From the NCBI RefSeq assembly GCF_002868715.1, contig NZ_PKLZ01000001.1, positions 725,777-789,776 of the forward strand: a stretch of DNA of 64,000 nt. Reading direction: 5' to 3'. This document shows positions 17,987 to 25,464 of this stretch, one piece after another (the first letter of the stretch is position 1; each line of letters starts with the position of its first letter). The notes beneath the pieces are model-generated. The model saw nothing but the letters and a program-made list of their open reading frames with translations, did no database searches and was not told the origin of the DNA. The position numbers were made by a program, and so were the translations under genes. This DNA comes from Kineobactrum sediminis (GTDB taxonomy: Bacteria; Pseudomonadota; Gammaproteobacteria; Pseudomonadales; Halieaceae).

Positions 17987-18646
17987 CTAGTTCCCGGAAT
18001 TCTTCAGCAGGAATTTAAGATCCGAGATAACGTCTTTGTAATTGTCCCCGGCGTTGTAGGACATCATTATCCAGCCGGCCGGATCTGCCAGGTACCACGT
18101 ATCGGCAGCACTCGTGGTCTCGGGAAACAGTGCCCGATACTCCGCTGGCGCCACCTCCAGGACAGTCAAACCCGGATGGTCACGTTCAAGCAGGCGCTCA
18201 AGGTTCGCCGGCACCGGGTTGCTGTCACTCAGGGACGCCACATCCAGGCCGGTCTGGGCCGCCGCATGATCGCCGATGTAGAACCGCCGCAGGCGCGGGA
18301 AGTACTTTCCCATCGCGGTATGGATCTGCCGGGTGAGGTAAAGATTATGTTCACACTGGGCGCCACAGCTTGCGCCGGCATTGGCTACCAGCAGCGTCCA
18401 CTGCCGATCACTGTTTACCCAGGGCAGCGGGTTGCCGGATGGCAGCACGGTTTCCGCTTCGGCCAATGAACGAGGCGGGGTTACCAGTTCGCCCTTGTTG
18501 GCGGTGCCCAATACCTCAACGATATCGAGATTCCCCTGCACCACAAACCACCATAACCAGCTCGCGGCAAGGATTATGGTGACTGGAATACCTGCAATCA
18601 GCAGCAGGGTCCTGCGTCCATCGGTATTTGGTTGCTGCGCCTGCAT
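17987..18646 (-). CDS. Membrane-anchored SCO-like thioredoxin-fold protein of the oxidase cluster
   Basis: A 219-residue protein with one N-terminal membrane helix (LLLIAGIPVTIILAASWLWW) and a periplasmic domain. WTLLVANAGASCGAQC carries a CxxxC pair in the place where SCO proteins hold their copper site, followed by HNLYLTRQIH and a FYIGDH strand. The fold is probably thioredoxin-like. A gene of unknown function sits at the same place in Pseudomonas oxidase clusters. A role in copper delivery or thiol reduction during oxidase assembly is likely but inferred. Its ATG directly follows the SURF1 stop (TAAATG), so the two are translationally coupled. Confidence 0.7.
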   Translation of the reverse strand: MQAQQPNTDGRRTLLLIAGIPVTIILAASWLWWFVVQGNLDIVEVLGTANKGELVTPPRSLAEAETVLPSGNPLPWVNSDRQWTLLVANAGASCGAQCEHNLYLTRQIHTAMGKYFPRLRRFYIGDHAAAQTGLDVASLSDSNPVPANLERLLERDHPGLTVLEVAPAEYRALFPETTSAADTWYLADPAGWIMMSYNAGDNYKDVISDLKFLLKNSGN

Positions 18647-19396
18647 TTATTTATCATCCTCTTTGCGTGTAATCAGCTGCCACAGATTGGAACTGCGCAG
18701 CAGGAAAAAAAATGCCAGTACTGCGGCCATGGTAAACCACTGGAAAGCATAACCCTGATGCTTTTCGGGACTGGCGTTAACTACCTGCCAGTCAACCGCA
18801 AGCGCCCCGGGCTGGCCTTCATCAATTCGCACAACATAAGGAAACAGGGCACTGTCGGTAACGGTTGCCAGCAATGGCCCTAGTTTGTCGATCTCCAGCG
18901 CCTGCACCCGCAGAGGCCAGGGAGGCGACAGCTGCTGCTCTCCCAGCAGGAAAGGTTGTCCGGGTGGTACGTAGACATGCCCGGTAATGTCCAGCATACC
19001 GGCAGGCTCCGTTACCTCAGGCAACTGCTGACGCCCCGGGTCACCTGCGATCCAGCCACGATTGACCAGGACAGCCTGGTTACTCGCCGGCAAGACAAAC
19101 AGGCCGACAACTTCATAGCCAAAACGACCCGCGACAATCCTGTTATCCAGCAGCAGATAATGCCCGGGCAGAAACTGGCCGCGCAGGGCAACCCGGCGGT
19201 AGGCGTCTTCGGCGGTTCCCGGCAGAGTATCCAGGGCAACCGGGGCTTGCTGCTTTCGCTCTTCCCAGTTTATCTGCAGTGATGCTTTTTCGTCGGCACG
19301 CTGCAATTGCCAGAAACCCAGCGCCACCAGGGCCGGGAACAGCAATAAGGTCAGCAGAGTAATCCGCCATTCGAGATCAAGCTGCAAACGTACCAT
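18647..19396 (-). CDS. SURF1 family cytochrome oxidase assembly protein
   Basis: A 249-residue protein with the SURF1 pattern: an N-terminal membrane helix with LGFWQLQRADEK, a soluble periplasmic domain (LRGQFLPGHYLLLDNR; VLVNRGWI) and a C-terminal membrane helix (FTMAAVLAFFFLLR). SURF1 helps insert heme A into subunit I. It is followed with no gap by the SCO-like gene. Upstream, 19397-19752 is occupied by an opposite-strand small gene, so transcription from coxC must cross it, or SURF1 has its own promoter. Confidence 0.92.
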   Translation of the reverse strand: MVRLQLDLEWRITLLTLLLFPALVALGFWQLQRADEKASLQINWEERKQQAPVALDTLPGTAEDAYRRVALRGQFLPGHYLLLDNRIVAGRFGYEVVGLFVLPASNQAVLVNRGWIAGDPGRQQLPEVTEPAGMLDITGHVYVPPGQPFLLGEQQLSPPWPLRVQALEIDKLGPLLATVTDSALFPYVVRIDEGQPGALAVDWQVVNASPEKHQGYAFQWFTMAAVLAFFFLLRSSNLWQLITRKEDDK

Positions 19397-19489
19397 TACT
19401 CAAGTCCACTGAAGTTAAAGTCCTGCGCCGCGGCCCTGCCATGCGCCTGACTGGTTTATACTGTGTCAATAGAGAAAAGGAGCAGAACA

Positions 19490-19756
19490 TTGTTGAAAAT
19501 CGCGATTGTAGTCATGATGCTGGCCCTGATTGCCAGCCTGGGAAGCGGTTTTTACTTTCTGATGGTGGATCAGGGAGATAAAAACCAGCGCAGGACCTTC
19601 CATTCGCTCGGGGTGCGCATTGGCATAGCGATCACCCTCGCCGGGCTGATCGTCTATGGTATTGCCAGCGGCCAGCTGGGCCATCGCAACCCCTGGGATG
19701 CCGGCCCGCGGCCACAGGCATCCCAGGACGAGGCCCCTGCAGACGAAGGCCCTTAA
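19490..19756 (+). CDS. DUF2909 twin-transmembrane protein
   Basis: An 88-residue protein with two hydrophobic helices (IAIVVMMLALIASLGSGFYFL and VRIGIAITLAGLIVYGIASG) around a short basic loop (DQGDKNQRRTF), as in the DUF2909 family found in oxidase gene clusters. I chose the TTG at 19490, which has AGGAG 7 bp upstream; the in-frame GTG at 19463 lacks a ribosome-binding site. It lies on the opposite strand within the oxidase cluster, and its last 4 bp overlap the coxC end. Its function is unknown; a small assembly or stability factor is a guess. Confidence 0.8.
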   Translation: MLKIAIVVMMLALIASLGSGFYFLMVDQGDKNQRRTFHSLGVRIGIAITLAGLIVYGIASGQLGHRNPWDAGPRPQASQDEAPADEGP

Positions 19757-20727
19757 AGAATATAAACAAACAGGAACAGGAACACCCACACCACATCAAC
19801 AAAGTGCCAGTACCAGCTGGAAGCTTCAAAGCCGAAATGGTCGTCCGCAGTGAAATGCCCGCCCTTGACGGAGCGCAACCACTGGATCAGCAGCATGGTC
19901 ATCCCCATCACCACGTGAAAGCCGTGAAACCCCGTCAACATGAAGAAGGTTGAGCCGTAAATGCCTGAGTTGAGGGTTAGCCCGTAATGCGCATACGCCT
20001 CGTAATACTCAAGGATCTGCAGCCCGACAAACAGCATCCCCAGCACAACAGAGATGCCGAGCCAGAGGTTGAACTTGCGCTTGTTACCGTCGAGGATGCC
20101 CATGTGGGCAATATGGACGGTGACACTGGATGACAACAATACCAGGGTGTTCCACATTGGTAACCACAGGTACCAGGCGGCAGCTTCGCCAAAGGCCATG
20201 GACTTTTCAGCGCTGGTAAAACTACCCATGTTGGCGATCGGCTGGTTCGCGGCGCCGCCTACGGCTTCTTGCGGCGTCAGTGACATGGGCCAATTATACT
20301 CAAAGCCCTCCCACAGCAAGTGGTTCATGCGCCCGCCTTCGCCCTCGCCCGCGAGCCAGGGGCCCACCAGGTTGCGGAGATAGAACAGCGCACCGAAAAA
20401 TGCGAGAAAGAACATCACTTCCGAAAAGATGAACCAGAACATACCCAATACGTAGGATTTTTTCAGCTGGGCGCTGTTAAGGCCCGCTATGTTCTCCTTG
20501 ATGGCTATCCGGAACCAGGCGAACAGGGTAGCAGAGAAAAAGAACAGGCCGACCCAGAAAATCGTCCACGAGTTGGTCTCCACACCGGGGTCGCCAAAGG
20601 TCATGTCGTTCATGATGCTGGCGGCACCATAGGTGCTCAGAAACAGGCCAATTGTTGCACAGATGGCCATCTTGCTTTTTTCCGGTACGTAATACTTCTC
20701 GTACTCTGTGGAACTCTGGGTTGTCAT
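19753..20727 (-). CDS. coxC: Cytochrome c oxidase subunit III
   Basis: A 324-residue protein with seven hydrophobic segments. The signature FWFIFSEVMFFLAFFGAL lies in the central part and SSWYWHFVDVVWVFLFLFVYIL forms the C-terminus. It is longer than the minimal subunit because of a loop after the second helix (about 130-175). Subunit III stabilises the catalytic core. GGAGAG lies upstream of the ATG. It sits 42 bp after ctaG, as in Pseudomonas. Confidence 0.96.
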   Translation of the reverse strand: MTTQSSTEYEKYYVPEKSKMAICATIGLFLSTYGAASIMNDMTFGDPGVETNSWTIFWVGLFFFSATLFAWFRIAIKENIAGLNSAQLKKSYVLGMFWFIFSEVMFFLAFFGALFYLRNLVGPWLAGEGEGGRMNHLLWEGFEYNWPMSLTPQEAVGGAANQPIANMGSFTSAEKSMAFGEAAAWYLWLPMWNTLVLLSSSVTVHIAHMGILDGNKRKFNLWLGISVVLGMLFVGLQILEYYEAYAHYGLTLNSGIYGSTFFMLTGFHGFHVVMGMTMLLIQWLRSVKGGHFTADDHFGFEASSWYWHFVDVVWVFLFLFVYIL

Positions 20728-20769
20728 TGTATCTCTCCGTTTGAAGCACCCGTCCCCCCGGACCGGGCG

Positions 20770-21330
20770 TTAGCGTGCGGCGACGTCGCCGTCCACAAGA
20801 TCTGTAATGTCGAATAGCGTGTAGGACAGGGTAATGGTCTTGATATCCTGGGGCAGGTCGCGATCCACTATGAATTGCAGGGGCATATCCGTCGCGGTCT
20901 CACCATCCAGTGGCTGCTGGTTAAAACAGAAGCACTCGGTCTTGTGAAAGTAGGCCGCGGCGCGAGCAGGGGACACACTGGGTATCGCCTGCGCAATCAT
21001 TGCCTGAGGCAGAGGATTGCGTGCAAGAAATACCGTGTCATTGCTGGCACCGGGATTTACTTTCATCATGGTTACGGATGGCCCGAACTCCCAGGGCATC
21101 GATTCGTTGTTGGTTGCAACGAACTGGATTGTAATCGTTCTCGACTCGTCCACCCCGGCTTGTACCGCGGTATAAGCCTCACCACTGGTCTTGCCGTTAA
21201 TGCCAAGGGCATCACAGAGCACGTCGTACAGCGGCACCATCACCACAAAGACAAAGGCAAACATCGCCACCGCGGTTGTCACCAGCTTGATCACGGTGTC
21301 CAGTACAGGGTTGTTGTTTAACCTCAGCAT
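20770..21330 (-). CDS. ctaG: Cytochrome c oxidase assembly protein CtaG/Cox11
   Basis: A 186-residue protein with one N-terminal membrane helix (LVTTAVAMFAFVFVVMVPLY) and a periplasmic immunoglobulin-like domain. The copper site is ECFCFNQQPLDG, preceded by FGPSVTMMKVNPG, and VDRDLPQDIKTITLSYTLF lies near the end. It inserts CuB into subunit I. GAGGG precedes the ATG and the gene starts 10 bp after coxA ends. Confidence 0.95.
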   Translation of the reverse strand: MLRLNNNPVLDTVIKLVTTAVAMFAFVFVVMVPLYDVLCDALGINGKTSGEAYTAVQAGVDESRTITIQFVATNNESMPWEFGPSVTMMKVNPGASNDTVFLARNPLPQAMIAQAIPSVSPARAAAYFHKTECFCFNQQPLDGETATDMPLQFIVDRDLPQDIKTITLSYTLFDITDLVDGDVAAR

Positions 21331-21340
21331 CGTTCTACCC

Positions 21341-22903
21341 TCACTTCACCTGGGGAGGTGTTTCGAATGTGTGGTAAGGCGCAGGTGTAGCGACTGTCCA
21401 TTCGAGGCCCTCTGCACCATCCCAGGTCTTTTCTTCACTGGTAGGCTTGCCCGCAACAATAGTCGCTACGACGTTGTAGAGAAACAGGATCTGGGACGCG
21501 CCATAAATGAATGCGCCAATACTGGACAGCATGTTGAAGTCGGCAAACTGCAGCGCGTAGTCCGGAATCCGGCGCGGCATACCGGCCAGACCTACAAAGT
21601 GCTGCGGGAAGAAGGCAATGTTGAAGCCGATAAAGGATATCCAGAAGTGGGTTTTACCCATGGTTTCGTTGTACATGCGGCCGCACCACTTGGGCAGCCA
21701 GTAGTACACCGCGGCACTCATGGAGAACACCGCACCCGCTACCATTACATAGTGAAAGTGCGCGACCACAAAGTAGCTATCGTGATACTGGAAGTCAGCC
21801 GGTGCAATAGACAGCATGAGGCCGGTAAAACCACCGATAGTAAACAGCACAAGGAAGCCGATCGCGAACAGCATGGGGGTTTCAAAGGTCATGGCGCCGC
21901 GCCACATGGTACTGACCCAATTGAACACCTTAACCCCGGTAGGAACGGCGATCAGCATGGTGGCGTACATGAAGAACAGCTCACCCGCGACAGGCATGCC
22001 CACGGTGTACATGTGGTGCGCCCAAACCACAAAGGACAGAAAGGCGATTGCGGCAGTCGCATAGACCATGGAGTCATAGCCGAACAGCGGCTTGCGGGAG
22101 AATGCCGGGATGATCTGCGAGACCACACCGAAGGCCGGGAGAATGATGATATACACTTCAGGGTGGCCGAAGAACCAGAAAATATGCTGGAACAGAACCG
22201 GGTCACCACCGCCCGCCGCGGAAAAGAAGCTGGTGCCGAAGTGGATATCCATCAACATCATGGTCACAGCCCCTGCCAGTACCGGCATCACTGCCACCAG
22301 CAGGAAAGCTGTTATCAGCCAGGTCCAGACAAACATGGGCATCTTCATGTAGGTCATGCCCGGGGCGCGCATATTCATCACCGTGGCGATGATATTGATC
22401 GAACCCATGATGGAGGACAGACCCAGCACGTGGATGGAAAAGATAAAATAGGTAACCGACGGCGGCGCATAGGTGGTGGACAAAGGTGCGTAAAAAGTCC
22501 AGCCAAAAGCCGGGGCACCACCCTCCATGAACAGGGTGGACGCCAGGATCAGGAACGCCGGTGGCAGGATCCAGAAGCTCCAGTTGTTCATTCTCGGCAG
22601 AGCCATGTCCGGCGCCCCGATCATCATCGGGATCATCCAGTTGGCCAGCCCCACGAATGACGGCATGATGGCACCGAACACCATCACCAGGCCGTGCAGG
22701 GTCGTCATCTGGTTGAAGAATGCAGGATCAACCAGTTGCATGCCGGGCTGGAACAGCTCGGCACGGATAATCATGGCAAAGGAACCGCCCAGGATAAACA
22801 TGGCAAAGGAAAACCACAGGTACATGGTTCCGATGTCTTTGTGGTTGGTGGTGAACAGCCACCGGCTAAGGCCCTTGGCAGGACCATGATGATGATCGCC
22901 CAT
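21341..22903 (-). CDS. coxA: Cytochrome c oxidase subunit I (heme-copper oxidase, A family)
   Basis: A 520-residue catalytic subunit with 12 membrane helices. Ligand motifs are present: the low-spin heme histidine in MTTLHGLVMVFGA, the CuB histidine and cross-linked tyrosine in FGHPEVYIIILPAFG, the two CuB histidines in WAHHMYTVG, and the heme pair in FVVAHFHYVMVAG. The glutamate of the D-channel is in the GHPEVY helix, typical of type A1 oxidases. This enzyme normally uses heme A, so the absence of ctaA from the cluster is notable. GGAG lies upstream; coxB ends 2 bp before the start. Confidence 0.97.
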   Translation of the reverse strand: MGDHHHGPAKGLSRWLFTTNHKDIGTMYLWFSFAMFILGGSFAMIIRAELFQPGMQLVDPAFFNQMTTLHGLVMVFGAIMPSFVGLANWMIPMMIGAPDMALPRMNNWSFWILPPAFLILASTLFMEGGAPAFGWTFYAPLSTTYAPPSVTYFIFSIHVLGLSSIMGSINIIATVMNMRAPGMTYMKMPMFVWTWLITAFLLVAVMPVLAGAVTMMLMDIHFGTSFFSAAGGGDPVLFQHIFWFFGHPEVYIIILPAFGVVSQIIPAFSRKPLFGYDSMVYATAAIAFLSFVVWAHHMYTVGMPVAGELFFMYATMLIAVPTGVKVFNWVSTMWRGAMTFETPMLFAIGFLVLFTIGGFTGLMLSIAPADFQYHDSYFVVAHFHYVMVAGAVFSMSAAVYYWLPKWCGRMYNETMGKTHFWISFIGFNIAFFPQHFVGLAGMPRRIPDYALQFADFNMLSSIGAFIYGASQILFLYNVVATIVAGKPTSEEKTWDGAEGLEWTVATPAPYHTFETPPQVK

Positions 22904-22905
22904 CT

Positions 22906-24093
22906 TTAATTCTCCCCTTGGCCTTGTTTGTGGTTGTACACGTCAATGGGCTGAACCATATCGCCCATATTATTACCGAAAGCATTACGCTGATAGGTAA
23001 TCACCGCGGCCATCTCCACATTGTTGATCTGTGACCCGAAGGCCTGCATCGCTGTGCCGGGAACGCCGTTGATACCAATTTCCAGATGGGCGTCAATATC
23101 GCCCGTGGCAATGGGGCTGCCCGCGATGGGCGTACCCACACCGCCTTCGCCGTTCGCACCATGGCACGCCAGGCAGTTACGATCGTAGACTGTCTCACCG
23201 CGCTCCATCAATTCGTCCAGCGTGAAGGTCTGGGCCATCAGTTCGCTGACCTGAGCGGCTTGCGCCTGCTTCTCGTCCAGCCACTCGGCGTAGTCCTCTT
23301 TACTCACGACATTGACAACGATGGGCATGAACCCGTGATCCTTGCCGCATAGCTCCGCACACTGACCACGATAGATGCCTTCGGTGCTGACGCGGGTCCA
23401 GGTTTCGTTGATAAACCCGGGGATGGCGTCCTTTTTCACCGCCAGTTCCGGCACCCACCAGGAGTGAATAACGTCATTGGCGGTGACCAGAAAGCGCACC
23501 TTGGTGTCAACGGGAATCACCATGGGCTCGTCGACCTCAAGCAGATAGTGTTCGCCCTTGGCCTCGGCGTTTCTGATTTCGCTCTGGGGTGTGCGCAAGC
23601 TGCTGAAGAAGACAACGTTTTCGCCCTCTTCATTCAGGTATTCATATTTCCAGCGCCACTGGAAGCCGGTGACCATGATATCCATTTCGGCGTCGTCAAA
23701 ATCATAGATCTCAAGCAACGTTGACGTTGCGGGCACGGCCATACCAATGAGGATCAGGAACGGCACTACGGTCCACGCAATCTCTACCTTGGTGCTCTCG
23801 TGAAAAGTAGACGGTGTAACGCCACGAGATTTACGGTGATAGTAGATGGAGTAAAACATCACCCCGAAAACAAGCGCACCGATAATCACGCAGATCCAGA
23901 AGATGAGCATGTGCAAGTCAAAGATACTTTGACCGATTTCGGTAGCGCCGGGTGACATATTCACCTGATTCACCTTGCCGCCAGCAGCCAGAACGCCGGC
24001 ACTCGCCAGGCTCAGGAGCATCAGCACAGGAGCAAGCGCCAGCTTACGCAGCCTGTTCGCTTTCAAGACCATTTCCCGTGTCTCCATAGTCAT
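22906..24093 (-). CDS. coxB: Cytochrome c oxidase subunit II with fused cytochrome c domain
   Basis: A 395-residue subunit with a signal-like first helix, two membrane helices (LHMLIFWICVIIGALVFGVMF; IAWTVVPFLILIGMAVP) and a periplasmic cupredoxin domain. The CuA ligands are in HSWWVPELAVKK and CAELCGKDHGFMP. An extra C-terminal cytochrome c domain has CLACHGANGEGG, making this a caa3-type subunit able to take electrons through its own heme. The start is the ATG at 24093, with GGGGG 9 bp upstream; the frame stays open to a GTG at 24120. It is the first gene of the leftward oxidase cluster. Confidence 0.95.
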   Translation of the reverse strand: MTMETREMVLKANRLRKLALAPVLMLLSLASAGVLAAGGKVNQVNMSPGATEIGQSIFDLHMLIFWICVIIGALVFGVMFYSIYYHRKSRGVTPSTFHESTKVEIAWTVVPFLILIGMAVPATSTLLEIYDFDDAEMDIMVTGFQWRWKYEYLNEEGENVVFFSSLRTPQSEIRNAEAKGEHYLLEVDEPMVIPVDTKVRFLVTANDVIHSWWVPELAVKKDAIPGFINETWTRVSTEGIYRGQCAELCGKDHGFMPIVVNVVSKEDYAEWLDEKQAQAAQVSELMAQTFTLDELMERGETVYDRNCLACHGANGEGGVGTPIAGSPIATGDIDAHLEIGINGVPGTAMQAFGSQINNVEMAAVITYQRNAFGNNMGDMVQPIDVYNHKQGQGEN

Positions 24094-24287
24094 CACAAAA
24101 ATTCCCCCTACCAAAACCACATCACCGCCAATTGTTGCCGCACATCTGCTTGCAAGTCCCGCATTGCCGCTGGCAGGAACCCCTGATACCAGGGTCCTCC
24201 GCCTGAGGACGGGAAATAATGGGGTGGTTGCCGGTTTCAGCTGTTACCGCCCGCCTGCGACCAGCTGCCGCAGTTTAGAGCGCGGGG

Positions 24288-24293
24288 ATTATA
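24288..24293 (-). promoter_or_regulatory. Candidate -10 box of the cox operon promoter
   Basis: The minus strand carries a perfect TATAAT within GCTATAATCC. At 16-18 bp upstream there is only a T-rich -35 stretch near 24311-24316, so activation may need a regulator. Transcription would start near 24282 and leave a leader of about 190 bases before coxB. The rest of 24094-24382 shows a small hairpin (GTCCTC/GAGGAC near 24193-24209) but no gene. Confidence 0.4.
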
Positions 24294-24382
24294 GCGAAAG
24301 CCGGCGCTAAAAAATACTGATATGCCGATTTTGTAGGGCTTTACCGCGGAATTTGCAGGCGCTGTAATGAACTCGCCAACTG

Positions 24383-24426
24383 CCCATATCTGGTGGTAAA
24401 AAAGTGAGTGCACCACCAGATATGGG
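24383..24426. repeat. Perfect 15-bp inverted repeat downstream of yheV
   Basis: CCCATATCTGGTGGT (24383-24397) pairs with ACCACCAGATATGGG (24412-24426) around a 14-base loop. TGAGTGC in the loop (24405-24411) can instead pair with GCACTCA (24429-24435), giving two mutually exclusive structures. On the minus strand it starts about 30 bp after the yheV stop, but there is no T run after the stem, so it is not a standard terminator. It could be an mRNA-stabilising hairpin, a regulator site or an old repeat element. Confidence 0.6.
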
Positions 24427-24455
24427 GCGCACTCAGCCCAGAGGACCCGGAGCAT

Positions 24456-24719
24456 TCAGTTGCCGGGGTCGGATTTCTTTGCTGGTTCCATAATGCGAAC
24501 CACCGATACAGGCGTTTCCACCCGCCTGGCGGCGGCACGGCTCACCCGGGTAGCGGGTTCTTTGCTAACCAGCGGATCGGGGGGGCGGGGATCACTGAAA
24601 CCACAGGCGACACACTCACGCAGGTCCGTATCGCGGTCCACAAGAATGGTATCCATCGCACTGCAGCGTGGGCATACAGCGCCGGCGATGAAGCGCCGGC
24701 TGGAGGGGGAGCGGGGCAT
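24456..24719 (-). CDS. YheV-family zinc-ribbon protein
   Basis: An 87-residue protein. RRFIAGAVCPRCSAMDT and LRECVACGFSD supply two CxxC pairs that should bind one zinc ion, in the pattern of the short YheV family (RFIAGAxCPxCxxxD...VECVxCG). The C-terminal 40 residues are basic and unstructured, longer than in E. coli YheV. AAAGGA lies 7 bp before the ATG. The function of the family is not known. The divergent neighbour is the gamma carbonic anhydrase gene. Confidence 0.8.
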   Translation of the reverse strand: MPRSPSSRRFIAGAVCPRCSAMDTILVDRDTDLRECVACGFSDPRPPDPLVSKEPATRVSRAAARRVETPVSVVRIMEPAKKSDPGN

Positions 24720-24885
24720 ATATCATCCTTTGGCCAGCCGCAGCTGGCCGACTACTTGACAGGCCTCCATTGTAACAGAATCAGGGAATGGATCTGCCCG
24801 CCCACAGTTACACGGATCGCACAACCGCTGGCCAGTGACGGAAAGTGTCGCTATGGTGTAAACATGACCTCAGGGAGTTTTTACT

Positions 24886-25464
24886 ATGCCTCGCTACACG
24901 GCCGGCAGTGTTCGCAGCTTTGGCGGACACTTGCCACAAATCGGTAAACAGGTGCTGATCGACCCCAGCGCGGTGGTGCTCGGCGATGTGGTACTCGGAG
25001 ACGATGTCTCGGTGTGGCCGCAGGCGGTCATTCGCGGCGACATGCACTCGATCCGCCTGGGCGCCCGCACTAGTGTACAGGATGGCTGCGTACTGCATAT
25101 CACCCATGCGGGACCCTATAACACGGAAGGCTGGCCACTGCTGATCGGTTCCGAGGTGACCATTGGCCACAAGGCGATCCTGCATGGCTGCACTATCGGC
25201 AACAGGGTCCTGGTCGGAATGGCGGCGACCGTGATGGATGGCGTTGTGGTAGAGGACGAGGTGGTCATTGGTGCCGGTGCACTGGTTACGCCCGGCAAGA
25301 CCTTGCGCAGCGGCTATTTATATGCCGGCAGCCCGGCGCGGGAAGTGCGGCCGCTAACCGAAGCGGAACGCAACTATTTCAGCTACAGCGCCGACAACTA
25401 TGTACGCCTCAAGGACCGGCACCTGGCCGAGCTTGACCAGGAGCCTGTCGGACTCACCTCCTAG
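24886..25464 (+). CDS. Gamma carbonic anhydrase-like protein (YrdA family)
   Basis: A 192-residue left-handed beta-helix protein built of hexapeptide repeats (VVLGDVVLGDDVSVWPQAVIRGD; IGNRVLVGMAATVMDGVVV). The zinc histidines of the family are visible in CVLHITH and TIGHKAILHG. AGGGAG lies upstream of the ATG. The last seven codons (EPVGLTS) and the TAG stop coincide with sequence matching the end of the MITE-like element found intact at 27293, so the C-terminus seems to have been rewritten by a mobile element. Its stop shares CTAG with the stop of the convergent aroE. Carbonic anhydrase activity is unproven for most of this family. Confidence 0.9.
   Translation: MPRYTAGSVRSFGGHLPQIGKQVLIDPSAVVLGDVVLGDDVSVWPQAVIRGDMHSIRLGARTSVQDGCVLHITHAGPYNTEGWPLLIGSEVTIGHKAILHGCTIGNRVLVGMAATVMDGVVVEDEVVIGAGALVTPGKTLRSGYLYAGSPAREVRPLTEAERNYFSYSADNYVRLKDRHLAELDQEPVGLTS
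25437..25464. repeat. Probable internally deleted remnant of the MITE-like element
   Basis: AGGAGCCTGTCGGACT (25439-25454) is identical over 16 bases to the left end of the element at 27293-27460. After three bases it is followed by CTCCTAG, identical to the last seven bases of the element's right end. The order left end, short junction, right end is that of an element that lost its interior. It supplies the final codons of the carbonic anhydrase gene and the CTAG that holds the stops of both this gene and aroE. Confidence 0.5.

Noticed and set aside
21191..22660. A 489-codon open frame antisense to ctaG and coxA
   Set aside because: Its His/Gly/Arg-rich translation is typical of the reverse of a GC-rich membrane protein gene and has no domain; the coxA reading is certain.
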